A stretch of DNA of 64,000 nucleotides from Lacticaseibacillus parakribbianus (GTDB taxonomy: Bacteria > Bacillota > Bacilli > Lactobacillales > Lactobacillaceae). The stretch lies in contig NZ_JANQBA010000001.1 of the NCBI RefSeq assembly GCF_025490915.1, positions 248,001 through 312,000 on the forward strand, read 5' to 3'. The position numbers and the translations under genes were made by a program. Below, in pieces: positions 22,687 through 33,009 of this stretch (positions are counted from its first letter, which is position 1; each line of letters begins with the position of its first letter). Under the pieces are notes generated by a model. It searched no databases. It was not told the DNA's origin and saw only the letters and a list, made by a program, of their open reading frames with translations.

Positions 22687-23847
22687 CTATTGTTGGGGGG
22701 TGGCAAAAAGCTTGGCGAAGCCAGCGTAAACCTGATCGAAGGCCGCGTTGAAGGCATCGGCCTCGGCCAAGGTGTTCTGGTCGTCCAGGCTGACGCGAAT
22801 CGCGCTGGTCGCGATCTGGCTTGGCACGTGCATCGCCGCCAGGGTGCTGGACTCGGTGCCCTTTTTGCTGGAGCAGGCACTGGTGGTGCTGATGTAGATG
22901 TCGTGTTGCTCAAAGGCGTGAACGATGGTCTCGCCACGCACCCCAGGCAGCGCAAAGCACAAAATGTGCGGCGCAAAGTCCGGCGTGAGCTGGCTGAACA
23001 TCACGACATTGGGGAACTTGGCGACGTGTTCGTAGATGCGGCGGCGAATCGCCTGCTCATGCGCCACCTTTTGGTCCTCGTCGGTTAACAGCAGCCGCAA
23101 AGCCTTGGCCATCGCCGCGATGGCCGGCGTGTTTTCGGTGCCCGAGCGCTGGTTGTCCTCCTGGCCGCCACCGGCCAGAAGCGGCGCGATGTGGCGGCCT
23201 TCCTTCATGTAGACGAAGCCGGTGCCGCGCGGCGCGTGGAACTTGTGCCCGGAAAACGTGATGAAGTCGATCCGCGGGTTGCGCAGCGTCGCCATCAACC
23301 CCTTGCCGATGCCTTGAACCGCATCGACGTGGAAGTGAACATTCGGATGGTCGGCCAGAATCGCCGCAATCTCATCGAGCGGCTGCTTGGCGCCGACCTC
23401 GTTGTTGACCGCCATCACGGAGACCAGAATCGTGTCGTCGCGCAGCGCATTTTTCAAGTCGTTGGGGTCAATGAAGCCGCGGTGGTCAACCGGGAGGTAG
23501 GTCACCTCAAAGCCCAGCTGCTCGAGCTGGTGCATCGTGTTGATGACCGCGGGGTGCTCAATGGCGGTGGTGATCAGGTGCCGGCCGAACTGGCGCTTCT
23601 CAAAGGCGGTGCCCTTGATCACCCAGTTATCGCCCTCCGTGCCGCAGCTGGTGAAGTAGATCTCGTCGGGCTTGGCCTGCATCAGCGAGGCAATTTGCTT
23701 GCGGGCCCCTTGCAGCATCGCGTCGGCCTTGCCGCCAACGGCGTGAAGGCTGCTGGGGTTGCCGTAAAAGTCCTCCGAGACGGTGCGGTAGGTGTCTAGC
23801 ACCGCCGGCAGCGCCTTGGTGGTTGCACTGTTATCAAAATAAATCAT
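22687..23847 (-). CDS. Cysteine desulfurase (NifS/IscS family)
   Basis: [48 protein letters not shown]; paired with thiI. Confidence 0.95.
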   Translation of the reverse strand: MIYFDNSATTKALPAVLDTYRTVSEDFYGNPSSLHAVGGKADAMLQGARKQIASLMQAKPDEIYFTSCGTEGDNWVIKGTAFEKRQFGRHLITTAIEHPAVINTMHQLEQLGFEVTYLPVDHRGFIDPNDLKNALRDDTILVSVMAVNNEVGAKQPLDEIAAILADHPNVHFHVDAVQGIGKGLMATLRNPRIDFITFSGHKFHAPRGTGFVYMKEGRHIAPLLAGGGQEDNQRSGTENTPAIAAMAKALRLLLTDEDQKVAHEQAIRRRIYEHVAKFPNVVMFSQLTPDFAPHILCFALPGVRGETIVHAFEQHDIYISTTSACSSKKGTESSTLAAMHVPSQIATSAIRVSLDDQNTLAEADAFNAAFDQVYAGFAKLFATPQQ

Positions 23848-24137
23848 GTGGGTCGTTCCTTCCAAATTGTAAGCTACTGCGTCTCATTATAGCAAAAGGG
23901 CCCCGCCGGCGGTAGTCAAAGATGCAGCGGCCTGACGACCAGGGCTGGCCCGGCGAGTCGGCTTATCGTCACGGTCACCCACCGCAGCCAGCTTAGCGCC
24001 AAGTAACGCATTGGTCGCGCCGCTCGCCAATAGGTCGCGGTGGCAATCAATTGATTGGTATGCTGCATATACCGAACGACCGGCAGGCGGTTCACGCCGC
24101 GTACACCGCCTGCATCGCCGGCCGTCAAGCCGGAAAT

Positions 24138-24166
24138 TTGACAGCTAATTTTACCGATGCTACCAT
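24138..24166 (+). promoter_or_regulatory. Promoter of the giant adhesin gene
   Basis: TTGACA-N17-TACCAT ~80 bp upstream of the ATG; RBS AAGGAGGA at 24232-24240. Confidence 0.6.
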
Positions 24167-24245
24167 TCACGAATAATCGCTGATTCTGCCAATTGGCGGT
24201 CATCGATAGTCATTGGTATGGTTGAATTCTCTAAGGAGGAATACT

Positions 24246-27200
24246 ATGTCACGGCATTCATCGACGCACCTGAAAGACAGCACGACCGAGCGCAAGTTGC
24301 GCTTCAGGCTCTACAAGTCCGGCAAATTCTGGTTGGTCGCCGGCACGGCCTTTGGGATTTGGCTGGCCAAACCGCACAGCGTCGGCGCAGCGAGCGCCGA
24401 AGGAGGCGAGGCGCCTGCTTTGACCACTGCGGCGCCTGCGACCGCCAAAACACCGACCGTCCCGCTGCGAAGCTCTGTTTCCTCGGTCAACGAAGACACC
24501 CCGGCGCCGGAGACGTCAACCACGACTGAACAGCCGACTGACGCCGGCGCTGCCGAGACCGCGGCGACCGATCAAGTCGCATCTGAAACCGGCCCTGGTG
24601 AACCGGGTGCAAAACCAAGCGATGGCGCTGGCGATGCGCCAGCCACCACCACCGAATCAACGGCAGGGACGACCTCGTCCGCAACGGACTCGGACGACAC
24701 AACCACCGACACGACTGGGCCCGATACACTTGAATCCGATCAGCCCGCAGTGCCAACCGCTGCGGACACCACAGCGGCCGGCCCAAAAGTGGCCGCTCCA
24801 ACGGCTGCCGCCAGCCCGAACGCGCAATCGAAAACTGATTCAACCAAGCTGCTAGGTGCGGTCACTACTGCGGCCAGCACCACTGCGGGTAAACTCGCGG
24901 CAGTCAACGACATCGAACCCGACATCGAGGAACCGGATGACCCGCCAGTGATTACGACGCACTCCGCCACGATCACCGGCACCCCTGCCTGGGACGCCAA
25001 GGTCATCAGCGGCACCGCCACCCCTGGCAACACCGTCAAGCTTTGGCGAGGTGGCGAACTCGCGACTACAACCGTCGCCAGTGATGGAAGTTGGACGTTT
25101 GACCTCGCAGGCCTTGACCCTGACCTTGACCTGACCAAGGCACTGGCAGTCCGAGAATACAATCCAAGCGGTCAGTCAGTCGGTGTCGTCGCCGTGCCGT
25201 ATTACCAGTACGTCACACATCAAATCATACAGCGCGATGGCATGAAAACCGACGCAAGTGGCAACTATCTCGATCAATTCAGTTTTACCGATTACGTCCT
25301 GATTCCAAGTCAGGCGTCACTTTCCGGAGACACCGTGAACCTAACGTTCGACTACTCGCCAATATACTCTTGGCCGCCACTGCGCCACAGCGATTTTCCC
25401 GTGATCGATGGCCTGGTCGCACAGTGGCGTGCAATCCCCGAACGTGTCAGTGTTTCCAATGTGACCACCATCGACGCAATCTATTACTTTCCGGCAACGA
25501 TTCAAGTGTCCCCGCTGGCCACTAACGACGACGTGACAACGGCCGTCACACCCAAGGTGGCGAACACGCCGGTTTCAAGCCTGCATTTAATTTCACCGAA
25601 TTATCCAGCCGGCGTCACAACGACCGACTTAACCAAAACCGTCACCCGCACGATTCACTTCGTCGATGAAGCCGGCGATACGGTGGCGCCAGACGTCGTT
25701 CAAGAAGTTAAGTATACCCGAATCGGCACCGTCAGTTTTCTGACCAATCCGCCCACCGTCAGCTATTCGAATTGGGTCGCAGCCGACCCGGTGTGGTCCG
25801 AGGCGGCAGCACCACTTGTCAAGGAATTGGTCCCGAGTCAAACCACGGTTGCCGCCGTGACAACGACCGGGGATACCGGCGACGAAACGGTGACCATCAC
25901 CTACTTTCCGCAGATTGTGAATTTCGAGGGCCCCAAAGACGCCGGGACCCCGGTCTCGACGAACCCAGACGACCCCCGCAAGTATCCCGAGGGTATGACT
26001 CCGGCCGACAGCTACCTGACCAAGACCCGCACCATCGTGTTGATCAATGCGGTCACCGGGGAGAGCTTCAACGAGGACACGCGGCAGGAGGTACGATTCG
26101 TTCGGCGTGGCGTGCTTGATTTCGGCCAGACGCCGCCGGCCATCACCCAGAGCGAATGGTGGGTCCTCGACATCCAGTGGGGCGGATTCTTTGCCCCGGC
26201 CAAGCCAGGGATGGTCGCCGGCCCGACGTCCATTCCAGCTCAAAGCGTTTTCGAGACGAGTGATGACGTGACGGTCTACATCCGTTATTACCCGAGTGTG
26301 GAAGTGGTGACCAGCGATAATCCCAAGACCCCAGGCGATAAGGTTGGCCTCGATGATGAGGACCCGCGTGTTTATCCAGACGGCCTGACCGTCAGTGATC
26401 TGAAGCGAACAATCAGCCGCACCATCACCTTCGTCGGCCTGGACGGTGACCCCGTCGCAGCGACCGAGCATCAGGAGGTCACCTTCACGCGCAGCGCAAC
26501 CGTCGACTGGCGCGGCGATAACCCGACGCTCGTGTACAGCGATTGGACGACCGCCAATGCCAGCTTCGATGAGGTCCCAAGCCCCGTCGTGCCAGACCTG
26601 GTTCCCGCCAGGGCCACCACTAAGGCTCTGACTGTGACGGCTACGGATGCCGACGTCCAAACCATGGTCCTCTACTTCCCCGCCATCGCCGAAGTCTCGG
26701 CCACCGCGCCGCAGGACGGTGGCACCCCGGTCAGCAATCTGACAGACGATCCACGCGTCTACCCCGCCGACGTCGGTAAGACTAATTTGAACAAAACGGT
26801 GACCCGGACCATTAAGTACGTCACCACAGAAGGCACCGTTTTGGGGACTGTTGCACAGGAAATTGCCTACACCCGCGATGCAAGCGTCAATTTCAGCACA
26901 GGCACCGGCGTCACCAGCTACGAACCCTGGCAGACGACCGACGCCGTCTGGCCGGCCCGCTCCAATCCCGATTTTGTTGGTTGGGTTGCAGGAACCAGCA
27001 CGGTTGTAGCCGTCACCACCACGGCCGACACACCGGATGAGACAGTCACGGTGGTGTACTACCCAGACCAAGTGACCGTGACGTCTGATGCGCCCAAGAA
27101 TCCGGGCGACAAGGTTTCCGAGGATCCGACTGATTCCCGAACCTATCCAGCAGGCGTCGCGGCCAATGAGCTGAAGCGATCAATCACCCGGACCATCACT

Positions 27201-30200
27201 TTTGTCAATGGTATGACAGGCGATACCGTGGCGACCGATGTCGTGCAGACCGTGACGTTCACCCGCGATGCCACCGTTGCCTTCGGCGCTGGCGACCCGG
27301 TTGTCAGCTATACGCCCTGGCAAAGCACAGACGACCAGTGGTCGGCGCTGACAAGCCCGGTTTTGCCGGGGCTACTGGCCAACTCCACAGACATCGAAGC
27401 CGTCACGACGACTGAAGACACAGCGAGTGTGGCGGTAAACGTCTCCTACTACCCAGACCAAGTGACGGTCACCCCTGACCAGCCCAAGAACCCAGGAGAT
27501 GCGATTAACCCTGAAGATCCGAACGACAACCGAGTGTATCCGGAAGGCGTGGCGCAAAGCGACTTGGTTCGCACCGTCACCCGCACCATCCAGTACCAGC
27601 TGGCCGGCGTTCGGGCCGATTTTCCATCCCAAAACCAGCAAACCGTCACCTACACCCGCAACGCGACCGTCAACCTCGCCACCGGTGCCGTGAGCTACAG
27701 CGACTGGACCACGGCGAATGCGATCTGGTCGTCTGTGACCAGTCCTGACGTGCCACAGCTCGTGCCATCCCCCAAGCAGGTGCCAGCCTTCACCACCTCA
27801 GACGACTCGAGCGACGAAACGGTAACCGTGCTCTACTACCCGGCGATTCTCACGGTGACCCCGGCTGATCCCAAAGAGCCAGGTGAGGCGGTAGATCCAA
27901 CCAACCCCGAGGATGATCGTGAGTACCCGGCAGGCGTCTCGCAGCAGGATTTGACCAAAACTGTCACCCGCACCATCAAGTATGTCGATGAAACCGGTCA
28001 GCCCGTCGCCGCCGACGTCATTCAGCCAGTGATTTACACCCGCGCGGCCACGGTTGATCTGAATGCCGGTGTCACCTACACCGACTGGACGAGCACGGAT
28101 GCCACATGGGCCGCGACGACCAGCCCAAGTGTGGTCGACATGCTGACTTTCACCAAAGTCGTTGCAGAAAGCGCCACCTCCGCCAGCACTACCGACGAAA
28201 CCGTGGTTGTGACCTACTTCCCGGCGATTATCACAGTTGAACCGACCGCACCGCACAATCCCGGTGATCCGATCGAGTCGACCAATCCCGATGACAACCG
28301 TGAGTACCCAGCCGGTGTCACCGCCAAGGACTTGAACCGAACAATTTTCCGTATCATCAACTATTCGGCCAATAATGGTGATCTCGCAGCCAGCACCGTT
28401 ATCCAGCCTGTCACCTACACGCGCAGTGCAACGATTAACCTGAATCAGCTCAGCGCGACCGACCCAACCGCAGGCATCACCTACAGCGCCTGGACTACGG
28501 CCGATGAGACCTGGCCGGCGGTCACCAGTCCATCGATTTCCTCGTGGATCACCTTCACCAAGCAAGTCGACGTGGCAACCACCACGGTGGATACGCCAAC
28601 TACGATTGTGAACGTAATCTATTACCCATCCCTACTCACCATCACCGCCGATGAGCCGCAAGCCGCAGATGTTCCAGTCGATGCGACAGATCCAAATGAT
28701 AAGCGTGTCTACCCTGCTGGCGTTGACACAGACGACCTCAATCGCACAATCACCCGGACAATCACCTACGTCAATGCTGATGGGACCCAGCTCGGCGACG
28801 TTGTGACTCAAGTAGTCAAATACACCCGCTCGGCAACAATCGACTTGAATCGGGTGGATGCAAGCGACCCGCTCGCAGGCATCACCTACACGCAATGGTC
28901 GACAACCGATGCGGAATGGCCTCAGGTCAAAACACCTGAGCGAAGTGGACTGATTCCCAACGCACCAGAAGTTAGATCAGTTACGACTACGCAAGACACA
29001 GCCGACGCGGCAATCACCGTCACCTACTACCCTGCCGGCCTGACAATCTCACCAGATTCACCCAAACAACCTGGTGAGGCGGTAGATCCAAGCAATTCGG
29101 ATGATAACCGTGTCTACCCTGCTGGCGTTGACACAGACGACCTCAATCGCACAATCACCCGGACAATCACCTACGTCAATGCTGATGGGACCCAGCTCGG
29201 CGGCGTTGTGACTCAAGTAGTCAAATACACCCGCTCGGCAACAATCGACTTGAATCTGATGGATGCAAGCGACCCGCTCGCAGGCATCACCTACACGCAA
29301 TGGTCGACGACTGATGCGGAATGGCCTCAGGTCGCCAGTCCGGCACGTACTGGCATGATTCCGAACATGAAGGAAGTTGAGGCACGCATAACCAGTCCTG
29401 TTACCGTTGACTCGACAATCACGGTCGTCTACTTCCCGGCCACTATCACGGTTTCACCGGACAATCCCAAGAACCCAGGCGACAAGGTCAGCCCAGATGA
29501 CCCCAATGATAACCGTGAGTACCCGGCCGGAGTGACCGCCGCGGACTTGAAGCGAGCAGTGACACGGGTAATCAGCTACGTCGATGAACTGGGCAACAGC
29601 CTTGCCCAGCCACAGACCCAGTCTATAACCTACACGCGCAGTGCGATGATTGATCTGAATCTGGTCGACCCAGCCAATCCTGCAGCCGGAATCACCTACA
29701 CGGATTGGACAACGGCTGATGGGACTTGGGCCGCTGTTGTAAGTCCAACCATCGCCGGCAAGGTGACCTTCGTTAAAACCGTTGCGGCGCAGATGACAAC
29801 CGCTGACACCGACGATGAAACCGTCACCGTTATTTACTACCCGGCCATTTTGACGGTCCAGCCGACGGCGCCGAAGAACGAAGGCGACAAGGTGACCCCC
29901 GAAGATCCGGCCGATTCGCGCGAGTACCCGGCCGGCGTCAGTGCAAGCGACCTGAACCGCACCATCAGCCGTACCATCACCTACGTCGACGCCAATGGAA
30001 ACCAACTCGGCGACGTCGTGACCCAGGTAGTCAAGTACTTCCGCTCGGCAACCGTGGACCTGAACCTAGTCGACGAAACCGACTCGCTTGCGGGAATTGT
30101 CTATACACCATGGGCCACCACCGACGCCGAGTGGCCCCAAGTGACCAGTCCAGCGCATGTTGGCCTGACGCCAGACATGCCGGAGGTAGCGGCGGTCAAA

Positions 30201-32543
30201 ACCAACCAGGATACCAACGATGCATCCGTCACCGTCACCTACCGCGCAACCATCATCACGGTTACCCCGGACCAGCCCCAAAACCCCGGGGACAAGGTCG
30301 ACCCGACCAACCCGGACGACGACCGTGTGTACCCGGCCGGCGTCTCGACGGCCGATTTGAACCGCACTATTACGCGAACCATCAGCTACGTGGATGAGCT
30401 CGGCAATCAGATTACCCGGCCAGTCATTCAGACCGTCACCTACACGCGCAGCGCAGTGCTTGATCTGAGCCTGATCGATGCGGATGACCCAGGCGCCGGC
30501 ATCACTTACACGGACTGGACGACCCGCGATGCCGTCTGGGCCGCGGCCGACAGCCCGACCTTCACTGGCCAAATCACCTTCACGAAAGTCGTGGGGGCTC
30601 AGACAACCACAGCTGAAACCGCCGGCACAACCGTCACCGTTACTTACTACCCGGCCATTTTGACGGTTCAACCGACCGCCCCGAAGAACCAAGGCGATAA
30701 GGTCACGGCTGACGCCGCTGATCCGCGGGAATACCCGGCCGGTGTCAGCGCCAGCGACCTGAACCGGACCATTACGCGAACAATCAATTATGTCGACGCC
30801 AGTGGCAACCAGATTGCCCCAAGCGTCACGCAAACCGTCGCTTACTACCGCTCGGCCACCGTCGATTTGACGCGCATCGACGCCAACGACCCGCTGGCCG
30901 GCATCACCTACACGGCTTGGGCGACGGCAGATGGCACCTGGGCCGCCGTGGCGAGCCCGGCCCTCAGTGAGCGAATCCCCGATGTCCTGGTCGTGGCGGC
31001 TCAGCGGCCCACGGTTCAAACCGCAAGCACAGCCGTCACGGTCACTTACTACCCGGCCATTTTGACCGTTGTGCCAACCGCCCCGAAGAACCAAGGCGAC
31101 AAGGTCACGGCTGACGCCGCTGATCCGCGGGAATACCCGGCCGGTGTCAGCGCCAGCGACCTGACCCGCGTGATCACCCGCACCATCCGCTACGTCGATG
31201 CGCTCGGCCAGGCGGTGGCCGAGCCGGTGATCCAAACCGTCACCTACTGGCGCATTGCGACCGTCGACTTGAACCGCGTCAACGCCACGGACCCGACAGC
31301 GGGGGTCGTCTACACCGGCTGGACAACCAGCGACGGCACCTGGGCCGCGGCTGACAGTCCGGCGGTTACCGGGCTCGCCACCCGCACGAACGTGGTTGCC
31401 GCAGCCAAGGTCGCGTTCGCCACTCCGAGCCAAAGTGTGCGGGTCACGTACTACCCGGCGACCATCACCGTCACGCCGAATGAGCCGAAGAATCCAGGCG
31501 ACAAGGTCGATCCAGCTAACCCAGATGATGACCGCGTGTATCCCGAAGGCGTTGGCCAGGCCGACTTGAACCGCACCATCACCCGCACGATTCGTTACGT
31601 CGACGCTGACGGCCAGGTTGTGGCCGACACCGTGGTTCAGCTTGTCACCTACACGCGCGAGGCCACCATTGACCTGAGTGGTGACGTGACCTACACCGCC
31701 TGGACAACAGCGAATGCCGAGTGGCCGGAGGTCCTCAGTCCCGCCCAAGCAGGGCTGACCACGTTTACCCAATCGGTTGCGGCTAACACCGTCGCCCCCG
31801 ACACGCCCGACGCCGCCATCACCGTGACTTACTTTGCCACCACCGTCACGGTGGCACCGGGCGACCCGAAGAACCCAGGCGACCGAGTTGACCCAACCAA
31901 TTCAGACGACCCGCGGGTCTATCCCGCTGGCGTCGCCCAAGCCGATTTGAACCGCACCATCACCCGCACCATTCGCTTCGTCGATCGCACCGGTCGGGAG
32001 CTGGCCCAGCCGGTCATCCAGACCGTGGCCTTCAGTCGCACCGCCACCGTGACCTACGCCGCGGATGGCAGCGCCACCGTGGTTTACGGTGACTGGCAAC
32101 CGACACAGGCCGCCTTTGCGGCCTACGACGCCCCTGCCGTCGCAGGCTACACGGCTCGCTCGCCGCAAGTGGCAGTGCTGAGCGTCACCGCGAATGATGC
32201 GAACATTCAGGATGTGGTGCAATACCTGCGCAACCCGGCCGACCCAATTCCGGTACCGACACCCAAACCGAACCCATCGGTCACGCCAAAGCCTGCCCCG
32301 AAGCCGTCTTCAACTGGTGACCGCCCCGACGTCTCTCCGCAGTCGCCGATGCAGCCGCAACCGCTGATTAATGGCCAACCGGCAAACCCCACGCCACAAA
32401 ACGACAGCGCGAGTGCCGCCTTGCCGCAAACCGGCGAGACAACCGCACCGCGGCTCAGCCTCCTCGGCCTAGCTCTGACCGGTACCATGAGCCTTTTGGC
32501 CCTGTTCAGCTTCCGGCGCCGCCGCATCGGTAAACGTCGCTAG
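24246..32543 (+). CDS. Giant LPXTG-anchored adhesin with tandem Muc_B2/mucin-binding-like repeats
   Basis: KxYKxGKxW-type signal (LYKSGKFWLVAGTAFGIWL), Ser/Thr/Ala-rich stalk, ~17 repeats with signature D-x-R-x-YPAGV...DLNRTITRTIxYVD...YTRSATxDL...W...VTVxYYP, Pro-rich spacer, LPQTG-TM-RRRR tail. Confidence 0.93.
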   Translation: MSRHSSTHLKDSTTERKLRFRLYKSGKFWLVAGTAFGIWLAKPHSVGAASAEGGEAPALTTAAPATAKTPTVPLRSSVSSVNEDTPAPETSTTTEQPTDAGAAETAATDQVASETGPGEPGAKPSDGAGDAPATTTESTAGTTSSATDSDDTTTDTTGPDTLESDQPAVPTAADTTAAGPKVAAPTAAASPNAQSKTDSTKLLGAVTTAASTTAGKLAAVNDIEPDIEEPDDPPVITTHSATITGTPAWDAKVISGTATPGNTVKLWRGGELATTTVASDGSWTFDLAGLDPDLDLTKALAVREYNPSGQSVGVVAVPYYQYVTHQIIQRDGMKTDASGNYLDQFSFTDYVLIPSQASLSGDTVNLTFDYSPIYSWPPLRHSDFPVIDGLVAQWRAIPERVSVSNVTTIDAIYYFPATIQVSPLATNDDVTTAVTPKVANTPVSSLHLISPNYPAGVTTTDLTKTVTRTIHFVDEAGDTVAPDVVQEVKYTRIGTVSFLTNPPTVSYSNWVAADPVWSEAAAPLVKELVPSQTTVAAVTTTGDTGDETVTITYFPQIVNFEGPKDAGTPVSTNPDDPRKYPEGMTPADSYLTKTRTIVLINAVTGESFNEDTRQEVRFVRRGVLDFGQTPPAITQSEWWVLDIQWGGFFAPAKPGMVAGPTSIPAQSVFETSDDVTVYIRYYPSVEVVTSDNPKTPGDKVGLDDEDPRVYPDGLTVSDLKRTISRTITFVGLDGDPVAATEHQEVTFTRSATVDWRGDNPTLVYSDWTTANASFDEVPSPVVPDLVPARATTKALTVTATDADVQTMVLYFPAIAEVSATAPQDGGTPVSNLTDDPRVYPADVGKTNLNKTVTRTIKYVTTEGTVLGTVAQEIAYTRDASVNFSTGTGVTSYEPWQTTDAVWPARSNPDFVGWVAGTSTVVAVTTTADTPDETVTVVYYPDQVTVTSDAPKNPGDKVSEDPTDSRTYPAGVAANELKRSITRTITFVNGMTGDTVATDVVQTVTFTRDATVAFGAGDPVVSYTPWQSTDDQWSALTSPVLPGLLANSTDIEAVTTTEDTASVAVNVSYYPDQVTVTPDQPKNPGDAINPEDPNDNRVYPEGVAQSDLVRTVTRTIQYQLAGVRADFPSQNQQTVTYTRNATVNLATGAVSYSDWTTANAIWSSVTSPDVPQLVPSPKQVPAFTTSDDSSDETVTVLYYPAILTVTPADPKEPGEAVDPTNPEDDREYPAGVSQQDLTKTVTRTIKYVDETGQPVAADVIQPVIYTRAATVDLNAGVTYTDWTSTDATWAATTSPSVVDMLTFTKVVAESATSASTTDETVVVTYFPAIITVEPTAPHNPGDPIESTNPDDNREYPAGVTAKDLNRTIFRIINYSANNGDLAASTVIQPVTYTRSATINLNQLSATDPTAGITYSAWTTADETWPAVTSPSISSWITFTKQVDVATTTVDTPTTIVNVIYYPSLLTITADEPQAADVPVDATDPNDKRVYPAGVDTDDLNRTITRTITYVNADGTQLGDVVTQVVKYTRSATIDLNRVDASDPLAGITYTQWSTTDAEWPQVKTPERSGLIPNAPEVRSVTTTQDTADAAITVTYYPAGLTISPDSPKQPGEAVDPSNSDDNRVYPAGVDTDDLNRTITRTITYVNADGTQLGGVVTQVVKYTRSATIDLNLMDASDPLAGITYTQWSTTDAEWPQVASPARTGMIPNMKEVEARITSPVTVDSTITVVYFPATITVSPDNPKNPGDKVSPDDPNDNREYPAGVTAADLKRAVTRVISYVDELGNSLAQPQTQSITYTRSAMIDLNLVDPANPAAGITYTDWTTADGTWAAVVSPTIAGKVTFVKTVAAQMTTADTDDETVTVIYYPAILTVQPTAPKNEGDKVTPEDPADSREYPAGVSASDLNRTISRTITYVDANGNQLGDVVTQVVKYFRSATVDLNLVDETDSLAGIVYTPWATTDAEWPQVTSPAHVGLTPDMPEVAAVKTNQDTNDASVTVTYRATIITVTPDQPQNPGDKVDPTNPDDDRVYPAGVSTADLNRTITRTISYVDELGNQITRPVIQTVTYTRSAVLDLSLIDADDPGAGITYTDWTTRDAVWAAADSPTFTGQITFTKVVGAQTTTAETAGTTVTVTYYPAILTVQPTAPKNQGDKVTADAADPREYPAGVSASDLNRTITRTINYVDASGNQIAPSVTQTVAYYRSATVDLTRIDANDPLAGITYTAWATADGTWAAVASPALSERIPDVLVVAAQRPTVQTASTAVTVTYYPAILTVVPTAPKNQGDKVTADAADPREYPAGVSASDLTRVITRTIRYVDALGQAVAEPVIQTVTYWRIATVDLNRVNATDPTAGVVYTGWTTSDGTWAAADSPAVTGLATRTNVVAAAKVAFATPSQSVRVTYYPATITVTPNEPKNPGDKVDPANPDDDRVYPEGVGQADLNRTITRTIRYVDADGQVVADTVVQLVTYTREATIDLSGDVTYTAWTTANAEWPEVLSPAQAGLTTFTQSVAANTVAPDTPDAAITVTYFATTVTVAPGDPKNPGDRVDPTNSDDPRVYPAGVAQADLNRTITRTIRFVDRTGRELAQPVIQTVAFSRTATVTYAADGSATVVYGDWQPTQAAFAAYDAPAVAGYTARSPQVAVLSVTANDANIQDVVQYLRNPADPIPVPTPKPNPSVTPKPAPKPSSTGDRPDVSPQSPMQPQPLINGQPANPTPQNDSASAALPQTGETTAPRLSLLGLALTGTMSLLALFSFRRRRIGKRR
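25575..32226 (+). repeat. ~17 tandem in-gene repeats (~380-405 bp each)
   Basis: YPAG/YPEG-type landmark recurs 17 times in the translated protein; later units nearly identical at DNA level. Confidence 0.9.
28704..28928 (+). repeat. 225-bp segment duplicated at 29109-29333 (about 5 mismatches)
   Basis: Direct reading: cgtgtctaccctgctggcgttgacacagacgacctcaatcgcacaatc... in both copies, 405 bp apart. Confidence 0.92.
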
Positions 32544-32572
32544 TCGTCCCCGATTCGTTCCAAGCCTCACGA

Positions 32573-32599
32573 ACGCCTGGCAGTCGCCAGGCGTTTTTT
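32573..32599 (+). terminator. Terminator of the adhesin gene
   Basis: acgcctggcagtcgccaggcgttttttg. Confidence 0.85.
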
Positions 32600-32611
32600 G
32601 TCTCGTCACGC

Positions 32612-32640
32612 AAAAAAACACACCCGCAAGCGGATGTGTT
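32612..32640 (-). terminator. Minus-strand terminator, probably the original rpsD terminator
   Basis: Minus strand aacacatccgcttgcgggtgtgttttttt; lies 11 nt beyond the duplicated rpsD stop region (attL). Confidence 0.75.
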
Positions 32641-32650
32641 CGGAAAGTCG

Positions 32651-32665
32651 ATTACAGCTTCTGGT
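32651..32665 (+). repeat. attL core of the IME
   Basis: ATTACAGCTTCTGGT, identical to 41452-41466. Confidence 0.82.
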
Positions 32666-32774
32666 GGTAACGATGCAAACAGTATCAACTTGGTTCAACA
32701 CAAATCTAGACAAATCAGTATATTTAACGAACCATCTTCGACGTCGCGTTGTGATAATCGACATAAATTGATAA

Positions 32775-32795
32775 CTTCTGCAACAACGTGCAACA
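32775..32795 (+). repeat. Putative integrase arm-binding site, left
   Basis: CTTCTGCAACAACGTGCAACA; matches 41384-41404 (CTTCTGCAACAATCTGCAACA) except 2 nt. Confidence 0.6.
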
Positions 32796-32828
32796 CCTGA
32801 GCTGACCCGTAAATATAAAGTATAGAGG

Positions 32829-32857
32829 TCGTACGTCTTCCGGACGTGCGATTTTTT
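32829..32857 (+). terminator. Plus-strand terminator inside the IME left end
   Basis: tcgtacgtcttccggacgtgcgatttttt with no ORF upstream inside the element. Confidence 0.7.
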
Positions 32858-33009
32858 GATGGTTCAAACTTGGGTCGAATCATTCGCAATTAGTCATATC
32901 TGACTTTCAACACTGCCCGAACGGGCAACCGAAGTTTGCCCGTTCAGACGATGGCAGCATTCATGATTCACGGTAAGCTAGGTTCATCAGTTAATTACAG
33001 GAGGCAAAC

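Noticed and set aside
30066-31772. 568-aa minus-strand ORF (and 25629-27071, 27798-28565, 29454-30005)
   Set aside because: Antisense of the repetitive adhesin gene; periodic G/V/D composition simply mirrors the repeats.
24500-32300. Repetitive DNA considered as CRISPR
   Set aside because: Units are ~400 bp, in-frame and coding; no short repeats with unique spacers anywhere in the window.
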